This document shows positions 21,075 to 34,100 of a stretch of DNA of 64,000 nucleotides, one piece after another. Position 1 is the stretch's first letter. Each line of letters starts with the position of its first letter. Made by a program: the position numbers and the translations under genes. Source of the DNA: Nannobrachium achirus (Eukaryota > Chordata > Actinopteri > Myctophiformes > Myctophidae); assembly GCA_963921795.1 (NCBI GenBank), contig OY997652.1:61573756-61637755 (forward strand), read 5' to 3'. The notes beneath the pieces were generated by a model. The model did no database searches and was not told the origin of the DNA. It saw only the letters and a program-made list of their open reading frames with translations.

Positions 21075-21105
<31 letters not shown>

Positions 21106-21133
21106 TCAGTCAGTCAGTCAGTCAGTCAGTCAG
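21075..21133. repeat. (TTTC)n then (AGTC)n
   Basis: Two adjoining tetranucleotide tracts. Confidence 0.95.
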
Positions 21134-21290
21134 ACTGAAAGTTGTCCAGAAGCCTTTCGAGATTTTCCAGCCAACAACTGTGTTCACAGAGATTCTATTT
21201 CAAACACCCGTGTTGGATCATGGAACTGCATGTACCGGTATGTGGGTATCCGTATCAGGTAAACAATGGAAGGGTTTATGCCTGAGGGAG

Positions 21291-21291
21291 G

Positions 21292-21350
<59 letters not shown>
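21291..21350. repeat. (GA)n microsatellite
   Basis: About 30 GA units. Confidence 0.95.
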
Positions 21351-21354
<4 letters not shown>

Positions 21355-21763
21355 TCTACATGGATCATGTCTACACAAGTCACAGCATGGTAGAAACGTG
21401 TGAATGAATATCTGTGGTAGATGTAGCTCACTGTATATTGTATATCATGTTAAAAAGAGGGACATGTTTATTACGGTCAATGATTTAAATGGACTGACCA
21501 ATGGACTGATTAGCTTGTAGACATAACAATACAAGACTATAATGCATACACAGACACCAGACTATAATGCATATAAAACAAGTTACCCTGTCATACAAGA
21601 GTTGGACACGTTCAATAAAGCTTGTATAAAGTGGAGATGGCCCGTGATGGGAACCAGATGTATTGGAATGTTCTGTTTGTTGCAACACAGCCTCTCCAAA
21701 TGTATCAGGGATACAAGCTCAAATGGACTGGCTGTTAATGCATCTCCATTCCTGTAGTTCATG

Positions 21764-21764
21764 G

Positions 21765-21807
<43 letters not shown>

Positions 21808-21814
21808 ACAGACA

Positions 21815-21851
<37 letters not shown>

Positions 21852-21890
21852 AGAGACAAACAGACAGACAGTCTGACTGTCTGACAGACA

Positions 21891-21922
<32 letters not shown>

Positions 21923-21930
21923 TACCTACC
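21764..21930. repeat. (GGCA)n/(GACA)n/(CTGG)n/(TACC)n compound tract
   Basis: Tetranucleotide runs in succession. The GGCA and CTGG parts are nearly inverse to each other, so the tract can fold. 21,930-22,224 has no feature I can name. Confidence 0.9.
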
Positions 21931-22224
21931 TACCTCGAGTCCTCACAGACTTCACGTGAATACGTTCCTAAGTCAGTGAGTCACTAAAGGGAGCGGTTTG
22001 GAATTGAGCCAGAGACTGCATAGTGATGCATGCATAGGCGGCAAGGGTGGGTGAAATAATTTGTATCTAGTTAAATAAATAAAGAATAATGGTGTGGCTC
22101 ATGGATTCACACATTTACCTTATGGTTCTGTGACTGTAGCTGATTACTGTTGATGATGATGTGATGTATGGGCAGTCTGTTTATGGTTGAAGGCCAAACA
22201 CAGGCAGAGGTAGAAACAGTGCTC

Positions 22225-22402
22225 ACATGTTTTACTAAAGTAAAAGTATCAATACTGTCAACATTTGTCTCTGTGATGTAGTGGGGTAAAAGTATAAAGT
22301 ATTGAAAATTGGATATACTTTAGTAAAGTTAAAGTACCTCGTATAATTGTGCTTATAAGTACAGTACTTGAGTAAATGTACTCAGGTGCTTTCCACCTCT
22401 GG
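22225..22402. mobile_element. hAT MITE fragment, ACTTTTACT family
   Basis: AAAGTAAAAGTATCAATACTG at the left and AAATGTACTCAGGTGCTTTCC at the right. It is short and decayed. 22,403-22,760 shows no gene. Confidence 0.6.
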
Positions 22403-22787
22403 AGTCAGTAATAGAGAACAGAAGTGTTTGTCAAACAAAGAACTGGTTCAGCTGGTAGAACATGTCCTGCATGTCCTCAAGTGACCCGTCACATTCACCA
22501 CACGTTGGGTTGAATTTCACCCTGCCATGAAGAATGTGGCTTTGATCCTTACATTTTCCCAGTGAAACTTTCACTGCTTATTGAAGTTGTCTGCAGTTTG
22601 GAGATCTGCATTCTCAGTGAAGGAACTAATCATAAGTATTGCAGTTTGTTTTAAAGGCCCCACATTGACATTCATATAACACACTGTATGCATTTTGGAG
22701 AGATTATTGTGTATGGTTTTGGAGAAAACTGTAAAACTGTGTATGAATTACATATTAAAGCAGAGGTCTTCAACATTTTTCAGTCCA

Positions 22788-22958
22788 GGGACCCCTTAGC
22801 TGAGAGAGATGAAGCAGGGACCCCTTAGTTGAGAGATGAAGCAGGGACCCCTTAGCTGAGAGAGATGAAGCAGGGACCCCTTAGCTGAGAGAGATGAAGC
22901 AGGGACCCCTTAGCTGAGAGAGATGAAGCAGGGACCCCTTAGCTGAGAGAGATGAAGC

Positions 22959-23030
<72 letters not shown>
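22788..23030. repeat. About 31-bp minisatellite running into (GA)n
   Basis: AGGGACCCCTTAGCTGAGAG then AGATGAAGC, about six units to 22,962, then (GA)n to 23,030. The GGGACCCC context is hAT-derived, so the minisatellite grew inside a MITE and may have seeded the GA tract. Confidence 0.9.
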
Positions 23031-23032
<2 letters not shown>

Positions 23033-23277
23033 GCCAAATATTGCCATGGTGATTTGCCAAGGGACTAGGTAAATGAGCATTAACGGCCACTGGGTGAAAA
23101 GAGGGGTTAATGGGCCATTATGGACACATGCATTTACCCAGTAAACAGCATGTGTGCTGGGCATTTACCTACATCATTGTAAATTAACAGTTGAAAAGAT
23201 GTAGAGAGAGATGAGGCAGGTGTAATTTCCAGTATTCTGGTGTATTTGGGGAGTTTGATGAAGCAAATGAACATTAA

Positions 23278-24167
23278 GGGTCGTTTCATACCGTTATAAG
23301 GAGCCTAACTAATTTCGGTTCGGGAGGACGCCCCGACCCGAAATTATTTAGGTTCGGGGGGAGTTCATCCATACTTTCTTAACGGCTAGTGCCCAAGTCG
23401 CTTGTAAATATTGGAGGTCCGTGGCATGACGACGTTTGTGGCCGATGAATGAGCGTTGCAGGGCGGATATACATATCTGACTTGCCCTTGCGCTGCACAC
23501 TGAATGACTGGAGGTCCAGTGAGTAGCAGCTCCAGCAGGCAGCAGCACCAGCGGGGTCTCTTCTCTCTCTCTCATTCACACTCACAAACGCTCGGCTCGA
23601 GCTCTGTCAAAAACATTTAATCTACAAGCTCACATTATAGACGTGCCGCCTCCCTTGCTGCATGCATGTCATCACGCAGTCACACAACTCGTCGTGGAAA
23701 AAAAAACATATCAACACGGAACACTAGCAATTAGCAAAGTTGTGTTTAAGCTCTTCTTTTCTCTTTAAAACGGTCGGCGACGCGTTAGCAGCGATACACG
23801 CAGCAAAGGCGTGTGTGTGTGTCGCGCGCGCGCCTCCCAGTCCACCACTCTTCGTCTCCAGTATCCGCTCTCTGATGCCCAATACACGGCCACACAAGCA
23901 TTTGGAAGTCGGCGTGTCTCCCACACAAACGACGGCTGTTTCCTTGGATTCACAGCCGAGAATATGAACGTGAAGCCGGGATGAATGAATGAGAAGACAC
24001 CGCTGAGTACCGAAATTAAGTCGGGAGGTCACAACATTTCGTCAGCACCGTAGAGCCGAATTTAGTCGGTTGACGCCCCCCCGAACCGGGGGATGCGAAC
24101 CATATTTGGGTTCGCCTACTGCCGAACCGAAATTAGTTAGGCTCCTTATAACGGTATGGATCGACCC
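23278..24167. mobile_element. PIF/Harbinger-like non-autonomous element, complete
   Basis: 890 bp with inverted ends GGGTCGTTTCATACCGTTAT and the inverse of GGGTCGATCCATACCGTTAT, continuing into GGAGCCTAACTAATTTCGG. Target duplication TAA on both sides (23,275-23,277 and 24,168-24,170). The 3-bp TAA target and GGG ends are PIF/Harbinger features. The interior holds a palindrome derivative (about 23,608) and a CG-rich run, with no transposase. Confidence 0.9.
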
Positions 24168-24429
24168 TAATGGTCGTGGCTGCATATCAGTGGGGTGTGT
24201 GAGGGGTGGTCTTATGTGGGCCTTTGACACATGGTTTAGTCTAGGGTGAAATCCCCCAAAAGCAGGAGAAAAGCAGAACAAATTGTGAAATAAAAGGAGT
24301 CTCCTGCTAAATGCAGGAGAGTTGGCAGGTATGGACTTGTTTCACTGATAATAATCTAGTTTGTTTTCACTCACCTTCCCTGACTGTGGAGGAGGCGGGG
24401 TTACAGCATGTACAGTAGTCTATAACAGA

Positions 24430-24543
24430 AACACAGTAGAAACAGACAGCAACCATTTTGATCCTCACACAATAAGTGAACTGAACATCTGGACAACATA
24501 TAGGATTACAAAACAAACCAGAAGAACCTAAACATGATATAAA
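24430..24543 (+). other. Possible 5' untranslated exon of the NLR gene
   Basis: Sequence ending ACATGATATAAA followed by gtaagtg, a good donor, 1.1 kb upstream of the first coding exon. Fish NLR genes often have a non-coding first exon, but nothing here proves transcription. Confidence 0.3.
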
Positions 24544-24930
24544 GTAAGTGTTGTTGTTTTAATATCACTACTAAAACCACTTGGTTTTACACAGAAACAG
24601 TTTATAGTCTACTAATGGTTTCTACTACTATAATAATACACACCTCTCACTGTCTAGTCTGCCGTCTTTACTTTGGTTCTGTGGTTATGATTGACATCAC
24701 CACCGAAATATGTAGACAGAGTAGAACAAGAGCAGAGCATTCTGCACATTATTAGGTGTATTATTTAGTGCTATAAGACAGTGACATGTGGATTCGGTAA
24801 AATTATGACATTTTGTGACGGTCAGGTAAAACCACGTCAGTTTCCACTCGGCTGAAACCTTGTTGGTTTCCATTGTGAGTAACAGTAACATCCGGTCTAG
24901 AGCCCGCCAACTGTATCCTGTCATTTACAC

Positions 24931-24980
24931 GCACGCACGCACGCACACACACACACACACACACATGTACACACACATGT

Positions 24981-25018
<38 letters not shown>

Positions 25019-25040
25019 ACGCACACGCACACGCACGCAC
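24931..25040. repeat. (CA)n microsatellite with GTACAC and GCAC variants
   Basis: Interrupted CA tract in the presumed first intron or promoter of the NLR gene. Confidence 0.9.
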
Positions 25041-25686
25041 GTATACATGCAGTGTTTCCTTTCCAGACCGGATCTGCAACATGCAAAGAGACTTTATTTT
25101 ATATCCTCTATGGTGGAACTACTGCACCAGTTTACTGTAAACCACCTGATTTAGAAGAATTTGGTCATGTGAAAGAGAAGCAGTTTCAGTGCTATAGGGT
25201 TTCCTTTGAGTGTTTAGTGTTTGTGAATGTAATAAGCTTATTTTACAATGAACAGTTTTAATACAAAACCAATCTAATAAACCATATGTCTATTTGAAAT
25301 ATTTTAATAAAGCAATAATTGCTGAACCAGTCATCTCAAAGCTGCAGTCCATAACTTAGTTTAGTGAATAAAACATTATTTTAACCGTGGTAGAGGATGT
25401 TAATTAATAGTATTATTAACATGATATTCCAACGTCTACCTCAGACCAGCTGTTAGTGCTGTTGTTGCAACAGCTGTGTCTCTGTGGTCTAGTAGGACCC
25501 CTGTTGGTTGACAAGAGCTACTGCATGCATCTGCATCTACTGTAGTCTCAGCATTATGTTGGTGATATTGTTGCCTCATAGCAGGTTCACTGTTATGCTG
25601 ATGGTTAATGCCATGCATCTCTAGCATGTTTTGTTTTCTGATGTATTTTATTGACTGTAACCTTGACAGGTTTAATAAAGAGCAAC

Positions 25687-25823
25687 ATGGAGAGCAAGAA
25701 GGAGGAAGCTGATAAACATCACATCCACAGAGCAGAGTCTCCAACACCCAGCTGTGTGTCTGTGAAGAGTGACTGGTCTAAAGATGAACCTCTTAACTTC
25801 AAACCTGGACCTCCACACACACA
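25687..25823 (+). CDS. NLR exon 1 (start codon)
   Basis: The ATG lies 9 codons before [20 protein letters not shown]. Acceptor ccttgacag upstream, donor gtatgt, leaving phase 2. Start chosen because it is the only ATG in frame with the downstream exons after that acceptor. Confidence 0.75.
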
Positions 25824-28081
25824 GTATGTCAATCCTCCTATACTATACCTGTAAGATGCCCTAGGAGCGAGAAGAGCGCATGTGCACGTGCACATGGGCG
25901 CCAGAGTTTCCGTTAGCCGGTATTTACCGACCATTGACCGTTACAATGTTTAATTGGCCGGTAATTATAAAGTCCACCGGCCACCGTGGCCGGCTGGGAT
26001 AATGTCTCCCTTATAGGCTATTTTATCATTGGCTCCCTTTAGGCTATTTTATCATTTAAGCCTATTATTATTATTATTATTTGGTTAAAGTAGTCGGCTA
26101 CAACCATTAAAACAACATCATCATTTTTGTATCATGATTTGTCAGCGTGGTTTAAATCCCAAAGGGTGAGCTTGCCGCGGCTGCTTCTTCTGTGCTGTGC
26201 TCTGTTAAAATCACCCTATTCGTCGTACAATGGTGAACGTTGAAAATATCAGAGCTACAAGCTCACAACTCGTCGCAATTCGCCGCGCTATGAGCTTGTA
26301 TATCTGCTATAGATACGCAACACAGCCATACGGCGAAGCACACATCAAGCTTCACAGCTGCAGCTCCAGCGCTTGTCCCAAATCAGTGCTGTCTTGTTCG
26401 CTGGAGACCTTGGAGTCGGGGTTTACTGTTACAGAACCGTGCGGTTTCCGTGGTAATCTGAACCAAGCCGGACCCAGTTGACGATTATAAAAAAGGGACC
26501 CGAACTCAGTGGAACCACCTGGATATTATACAAGACTTTCTGATACAGAAATGGATGTGGTGGTGCGCAGTGGGTGACTCGTTGATTTAAGGCAACTGAT
26601 TGAAGTCAGCCTTCCTTGCGCCATCATAACATAACATTAATAAAACAAAACAAAGGTTGTATATTTGCATATTAAGGTTTAATGAGATGTAAAGACCAAA
26701 TCATACATAGATTAATTCGCAGGCTATTGTGTGCATGGCGGCGGTGGCGCACAGGCAGTTCACTTGCGCCCACTTTATTCACGAGTTTCCAACGCCCCAT
26801 AGTGCATTGCGCAGACGTCTGCACCGAGCTTCCGCCGCCGATTTACAAGCTCACAACGGGTTGCATCTGCGACGCGACGTGAGCTTGTATGTCTGCTGTT
26901 AAACCCGGAGTCTCCAGTTAACTCCCGCGGAAACTTGTGGATAAAAACAGGAACAGAATACATCTGTGTCAAAGAGGAAAGAAGCCCAGCGCTAACATAA
27001 AATGATGTAATTATCAGTTGGGTGCACATTGCACATACAGAAAACACGCATGTGACATTCATTATAATATGGCCGATAAATTAATTGATTGGCCAGTAAA
27101 ATATAATCCTGCCGGCCAAGGTGGCCGGCCCCAAAAATGCCTAGCAGAAACCCTGATGGGCGCGTGCCGTGCACACATCCGTCTGGTTGACAGCTAGCCT
27201 CGGAAACCCAGTCTTCTTTTGACAATCGGAAGAAAAAGAAGCCTGGGCGATCGCGTTATGATCACTGTTGTAGGAAGTGTAGAATTTCCCTAACCGCCCA
27301 TCTGCCTACACTAAGCTGTCCGTGTTAGGTTAGAGTGGGTGACAGCAGACTGCTGGACGAGCCCTGACACTTTGGCATGGGATCAACTTTCCCTCTGCGT
27401 CCTAAAATAAATATTGGCACTTTCGCTACATTGTGTGCAGACTCTTACTGTGATCACAAGCCCTTTTGGTGCCTGACTCGCAACTGGCTGTTGGGTGCGA
27501 CCCACACAAGAAAAGAAAACTAAAGAAAAGAATGTGAATATCGGGCAGCCTCTGTTGTAATGTGTACCCTTTTTTTTTTTGCTACGGAGTAACCTAACGC
27601 GTTAGTTTTGCAATAGAGTGATTGGTTACTTACTTACTTGGTTACTTTTTTTTCCGAAACAATGGCATTACTTAGTTACATTGAATACCGCCTGTACATT
27701 TCCATGTTCCTTCTGTTACCACAAGGGAGGAGAACAAAAACAATTGCCTTTTTCATTCTCATGATAATTGTAGAAACCTTTTTGTATGATTTCAGAAGTC
27801 TTCACCACAGAGCAGAGTCTCCAACACCCAGCTGTGTGTCTGTGAAGAGTGACTGGTCTAAAGATGATCCTCTTAACTTCACTAATGAACCTGGACCTCC
27901 ACACACACAGTATGTCAATCCTCCTATACAATATTTAACACTATAACACTATACAATATACATACAACACTATAACACTCTACAATAAACACAACACAAT
28001 TTACAGTCTAGCCATTTAGCACTCTTAATCCAGAGTGATTTACAGTAAACTAGAACAGCACAAGGTAACACATCAAATGCA

Positions 28082-28131
<50 letters not shown>

Positions 28132-31100
28132 GACTTTATTAGAAGTTTGCATAGGAAAAGGTCTACTAAAAGGAGATCCTATAGGAAAGACTTAGTCTTT
28201 ATTTCCATAGGAAACCATTGAAGTATATCTCATATAATATTGAATGACAGACGGATAGAACACAGTACTATGCAGTAGATATAGTCAGGAAAAAAGGGGA
28301 CATTTAAAAAAAATAAAAACATACAGTAGGTAAATACAAAGAAGGGTCAGGGGAGGGTAGGGCTGGGCTGTTTGTTTTTACCAGTTGCGAACTGCTACTG
28401 CCTTTTTCCAAGGCGATTTTAAAGGATGCTAGTGATCCACACTCCTTTAAGGCCTTCCGTAAGGCGTTCCACATTTTTGTGGTATAGCAGAAGAACGAGT
28501 TTAGAAAGGTTACACACATATATTTTGAATAAAATATGAAAACAAATAAAATCTGAAGATAAATCTATATAAAATGCTATCTAAATCATATTTAGCCTTT
28601 GCATTAGCATGTATGGTGATGGAGCGTAGGCAACCTTTACTCTAAGTGCTATATAGGCCAAGTAGGCCTAAAGCTAGCCTTACACCTAACAACTTTGGTA
28701 AGATTGTGGACAGATTTGGGAAAGATTTCTTAAAGACTACCCCTCACACTATAAGATTTGAAAAAGACTCCCCAAAGACTGTAGGATGATTTTTCAAAGA
28801 TTTCAGTTGTTAGATGTGTATGCCTCTAAAGATTGTGTAAAGACTGGTTCAAGATTCCCTTTTATTTGCTGAAATATGACTATTATATAGCCTTGTGTTC
28901 CAAAATAAATTATAATATTATTATAAAGCATTAGGCTAACCATAAATGAAAATAGACGATCTACAAGCTCAGTCACAGCGCGTCGCATCATAGTATTGCA
29001 TTATTGATACTTTTACTTGATTACTTTTTCTATCACGCACATGCAGTGCACACACACACACCGAGCTCCGCCTTCCTCTGCAGCCCTCTGTACCTCTCCT
29101 CTCTAGTTCTCTCCTCTCAGTCTAGCCGGCGCAGATCGATCTTATCAACTATTATCAACGTTGAATGTTTGGAATAATGGAAACACGGAGAAATAACTAA
29201 TAAAGGGCTGTTGTAGTAGCCGCACCAACGACGACCAGGCTGGCAGCTCAGGCAGCGTCTTTTGGGGAATGAATGGCTTGGCTTTTGGCTTGTTCTGTTT
29301 TGGTTGTAGGCTAGGCTACGTCATTGTATTCATTCACTCAGCCCCGATTTGTGAAAATATTAAACCAGTTTGATATTCTCGTAACAGAATCTGGCTCTCA
29401 AGTTGGGGTAAAAATCGAGTTGGACCACTACCTCACATTTAACGATTGAGTAACGACTGAGTCACGGGAGCGCGCCGCAAATAGCCCCGATTTTATTACG
29501 ACTGAGAAATCTTTACCAAGTCGTTAGATGTAAGAGGGCCTTTAGGGAGATAGAATGGTAATTTCGTGCTAATCGGTCTAAAAGCGCCAAATTTTGCACA
29601 GATGTAGCCCAGGGCATGCTCTAATGATTTAGCCAGGGCGCCCGAGTCAGCGACCTTCGGGGTCGCCACAGCGGCCAAATCAAATGGGCTCCCATCGACT
29701 TTCTATACAGGAGGAAAATACTCATTTCTGGGTATTTAAGTAGGATGTGAGGGGTCTAACTGGGTTTGTCATGATGCTGAATCCATTGCAAGCATTTGTC
29801 TTGCACAAACATTCCTTGGGCTACAAATGGCCCCAGAAAACAATGGTTTAGTCATGAAAAGTGATGAGTCATTCACTCACTTTTCACAGTTTTGGAGGGG
29901 TTTTCTGGGGCCATTTGTAACCAAAGGAATGTTTTTTGTGCGAAACAAATGCTTGCAATATATTCACCATCATGACAAAGCCCTAGTTAGACCTCCTGTA
30001 TAGAAAGTCGCCCAACTTAATTTGGCCGCAGACTCACTCCTAGGGAGTGAGTCTGTAGTTCTAATTGCAATGGAGAGTTCACTCCACAGTTTGGGGCCAG
30101 GAGGGTGCCCAAACTGGAATGAACTCCCCAACACTATAACACTACATTAATATACACAACATACAACAATACCAGTTACTTAGTTACTTTGAAGACCTAC
30201 GGTACATTTCCATGTTCATTCTGTTGCCACAAGGGAAAAGGAAAACAGCATTTTCATTCTCATGATAATTGTAGAAACTATATTTCTTTCTTTTGTATGA
30301 CTCCAGAAGTCTTCACCACAGAGCAGAGTCTCCAACACCCAGCTGTGTGTCTGTGAAGAGTGACTGGTCAAAAGATGAACCTCTTAACTTCAAACCTGGA
30401 CCTCCACACACACTGTAGGTCAATCGTCCTATACAATATAACTCTAACTCTATACAATATACACAACACTATAACACTCTACAATAAACACAACACAATT
30501 TACAATTTAGGCATTTAGCAGACAATCTTAATGTTATGTAATGCTCTTACATGTAAGAGCTATATTTCCATGTTCCTTCTGATAGAAACATTTGTATGAT
30601 TCTAGAAGTCTTCACCACAGAGCAGAGTCTCCAACACCCAGCTGTGTGTCTATGAAGAGTGACTGGTCTAAAGATGATCCTCTTAACTTCACTAATGAAC
30701 CTGGACCTCCACACACACAGTATGTCAATCCTCCTATACAATATACCACTAGGACACTATACATTCTAAAACGTCTAGTTCCATTCCTTGGTTCTGATTG
30801 GCTGGTTTCCCTTAAGTTCTGTGGTATATGAGACTATAACCCACACCTTGAATCAGTTTATATCAAACCCAGGTTTGTTATTTCGTTCCACAGTGTTCCA
30901 CAGTGCACCAATTATCTGCACCTGTGTTGTTGGTAAAGAAGCTGGGAACTACTTTCTTTTAGCTGGGAACTTTCTTGCAGACCTTGTAGTGAATTATTAG
31001 TGAAATAGAACAGTTTTAATTGGTACATGTCTATGATTTTTCATGTTGCCATATTGTAACCGTTTTAGAAAAGCAATAAGCCACGCGAGGCTTGTGGTTA

Positions 31101-34100
31101 CCTGTATTTTACACCGGCTGAGAGGGTTGGAGACACTCGGCTGTGCCTTGTGTCTCCCTACGCCTCTCAGCCGGTATAAAATACCAGGTAACCACTCACC
31201 TCTTGTGGCTTATTGCTTCAATATACACAATACTATAACACTATACAATAAACACAACACAATTTACATTTCAGGCATTTAGCAGACACTCTTAATCCAG
31301 AGTGATTTACAGTAAGCTAAAACACCACAAGGTAAAACATCAAATGCATAGAAGTACTAATCTTAAAAACCTCTAGGTAAACCAAGGACTGTTTCAATAC
31401 AAATCTATACAATCAACATCAATAATGTGTACATCAAAACTACACACAGTCTGTCTATATACACCTCTAGGTAAATCAAGGACTGTTTCAATACTAATCT
31501 ATAAAATTAACATCAATAATGTGTACATCAAAGCTACACACAGTCAGTCTATATAAACATGCTATCTAAATAATATTTTGCCTTTGCATAATCCTGTATG
31601 GTGATGAAGGGTAGGCAACTGTTACGACTACGGCTGAAGCTAGGGAGTGAGTCTGCAGTTCTAATTGCAATGGGGAGTTCACTCACAGTTTGGGGACCAT
31701 GAGGCTTATATGTAAGACGTATATTGCCATGTTCCTTCTGTTGCCACCAAGAACAAAGAGAACCGAAACAATTGTCTTTTAAATTCTCATGATAATGATA
31801 GAAACATTTGTATGATTCCAGAAGTCTTCACCACAGAGCAGAGTCTCCAACACCCAGCTGTGTGTCTATGAAGAGTGACTGGTCTAAAGATGAACCTCTT
31901 AACTTCACTAATGAACCTGGACCTCCACACACACAGTATGTCAATCCTCCTATACAATATATAGTTCTACACAATATACTGTACACACTACACTTTACAA
32001 TATACAATATATAACACTGTCAATCCAAAAATCCACTCATCCTAGACAGTTTGCCCTCCTGGCGCCCAAACTGTGGAATAAAATCCCTGTCGCACTTACA
32101 GTAGAACTACAGACTCCACCCAGACCCATAGCACTACTGTAACACTCCCCCTTCCCTCTATGACCATAAATGACCATACATGAAGCTAGATAGCATCTAA
32201 ATCTAGAGATTTAGAGTCATCAAGAGAGAATTATGCCGAAATTACACCTGAGATATCGGAAGATATCGTAAGGAAATAAGAGAGAGAAGAAACAGCAGAG
32301 TTTTAACCCTCAGCAATTCAACCCTCAGCAATTCAATTCAATTTTAAAATCAGACAACTGTTTCAGAAGAACGTCATAGGAGTGCACACATTGAGCAGCA
32401 GGACAGAACCGCGGCATGCATACAGCACTGTTTCTGCCTAAACATTAAACAACGTGGAGCACACACAGTGGGCAGTGGCACTGGGCGGCAGGACACCGAC
32501 ACACACAACAAACACACAGACATACAACCACAGCACACACCAGACATCAGCACGTTAGCCCATGTTCTCATAATAGCAAGGGTGGTTTAAAAGGCTGTCT
32601 AAGAGCCGACCTGGCATTCATGTAAATAGCTTACTGTATATTGCGTCGCAAACACTGAGGATGGCGTGCAGGGACAATGCGATGCCATTTGGAAGCACGC
32701 ACGCACTAGCATGGCGGGGCCCGACGTCATCTGTGTTCACTCACTCATTCCCTCCACAGTATAACGTCTGGCCTTCGGCCTATTGGCAGCTTGAAAAGTG
32801 GGCGGGAGTACTTGCCTTGACAGACAGACTCCTCTAACCAATCAGCGTAGCAAAAGATCTCTCAGCCAGTCGGAAGAACGGCAAACAAACACGTTTTTTC
32901 GGCCGATGAACTCCGCTAGCGCATCCCCCGTGTTACTTTTTAATTGTTGTAATTGATTCCAACTCTGAAATAACTGCACTTATTGCTTGTTTTATTGTTA
33001 GAGCGTTAACTGTTACACTTGTTGCATCGCGAGGGCAGCCATTGTTGTTTTGAAAATGCTGCAGCAACCATCTACGTCACCGTCTACACATGGACCAATC
33101 AGGGAAAGCTTTTCACTTGTTGTCAGGAAAGACTACGTTTGTTGTGCGGAAGCAGTCACTGATTGGCCCCGATCAGAGATTAATCAGTATACTCGCTGCC
33201 AATCCCCGGAAGTCCAGACGTTATACTGTGGAAGGAATGAGTGAGTGAACGCAGATGACGTCGGGCCCCGCCAGGCTACGCACGCATCACAGGTAGCAGG
33301 GCGGGCGACGGGTCCATTTTGACAGGCGGGGCGGATCTGGTTTTGACCCTATACAACAAAAACCCTGTTCTGCAACCACACTGTAAATTATTATTATGAA
33401 TGTCTGAGCAGCAAAATGTATTTCAACTCAAATGATAATGTCATAAACATTTGTGTGATTCCAGAAGTCTTCACCACAGAGCAGAGTCTCCAACACCCAG
33501 CTGTGTGTCTATGAAGAGTGATCAGTCTAGTTTCCCTATGAACTTCAGTAATGAACCTGGACCTTCAAACACAAAGTAAGATCACTGATCTCTGTGAACT
33601 TTAACTGGAAAATAATAATAATAAGAAGAAATTATAAAAAAATATATATATAAAACTAGTTCTACTTTGGTTGTACAAATAAACAGAACCAAAGAAGAAA
33701 ACAGGAACTTTTAAATTGTGCACATGAAACAGGCAGTCATTTGACCGATGGCAGAGGTTTTGTCAAATTGATGGCTCACCTGTCAGTAAGGACAACAATG
33801 GATATGGCTTAACCAGTCAAAACAATTGACAAATGCACAAAGTACATCTTTGTAATTTATGAATGAAAGATTTATGAACATACAATAGTTCCATGACTGA
33901 GTGGAGATTATTATTGTACATCAACACAATGCAGAGTGAAGTCAGTGAACATATCAATGATGTCATACAGTAGCTCGAAGCTCATTTTGACCGCTTTCCC
34001 TTCGGTCCGACCTCGCCTCCCAACAATTCAGAGCTTTAAAAACAACAACAACAAAAACAACAACCACTATATTGCAGAACCAAAAAGTCTTTAGGGCACT

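Noticed and set aside
23728-24040. Frames in the Harbinger-like element as a transposase
   Set aside because: About 100 codons, no DDE or MADF/Myb-like motif, and low similarity to any protein I know.
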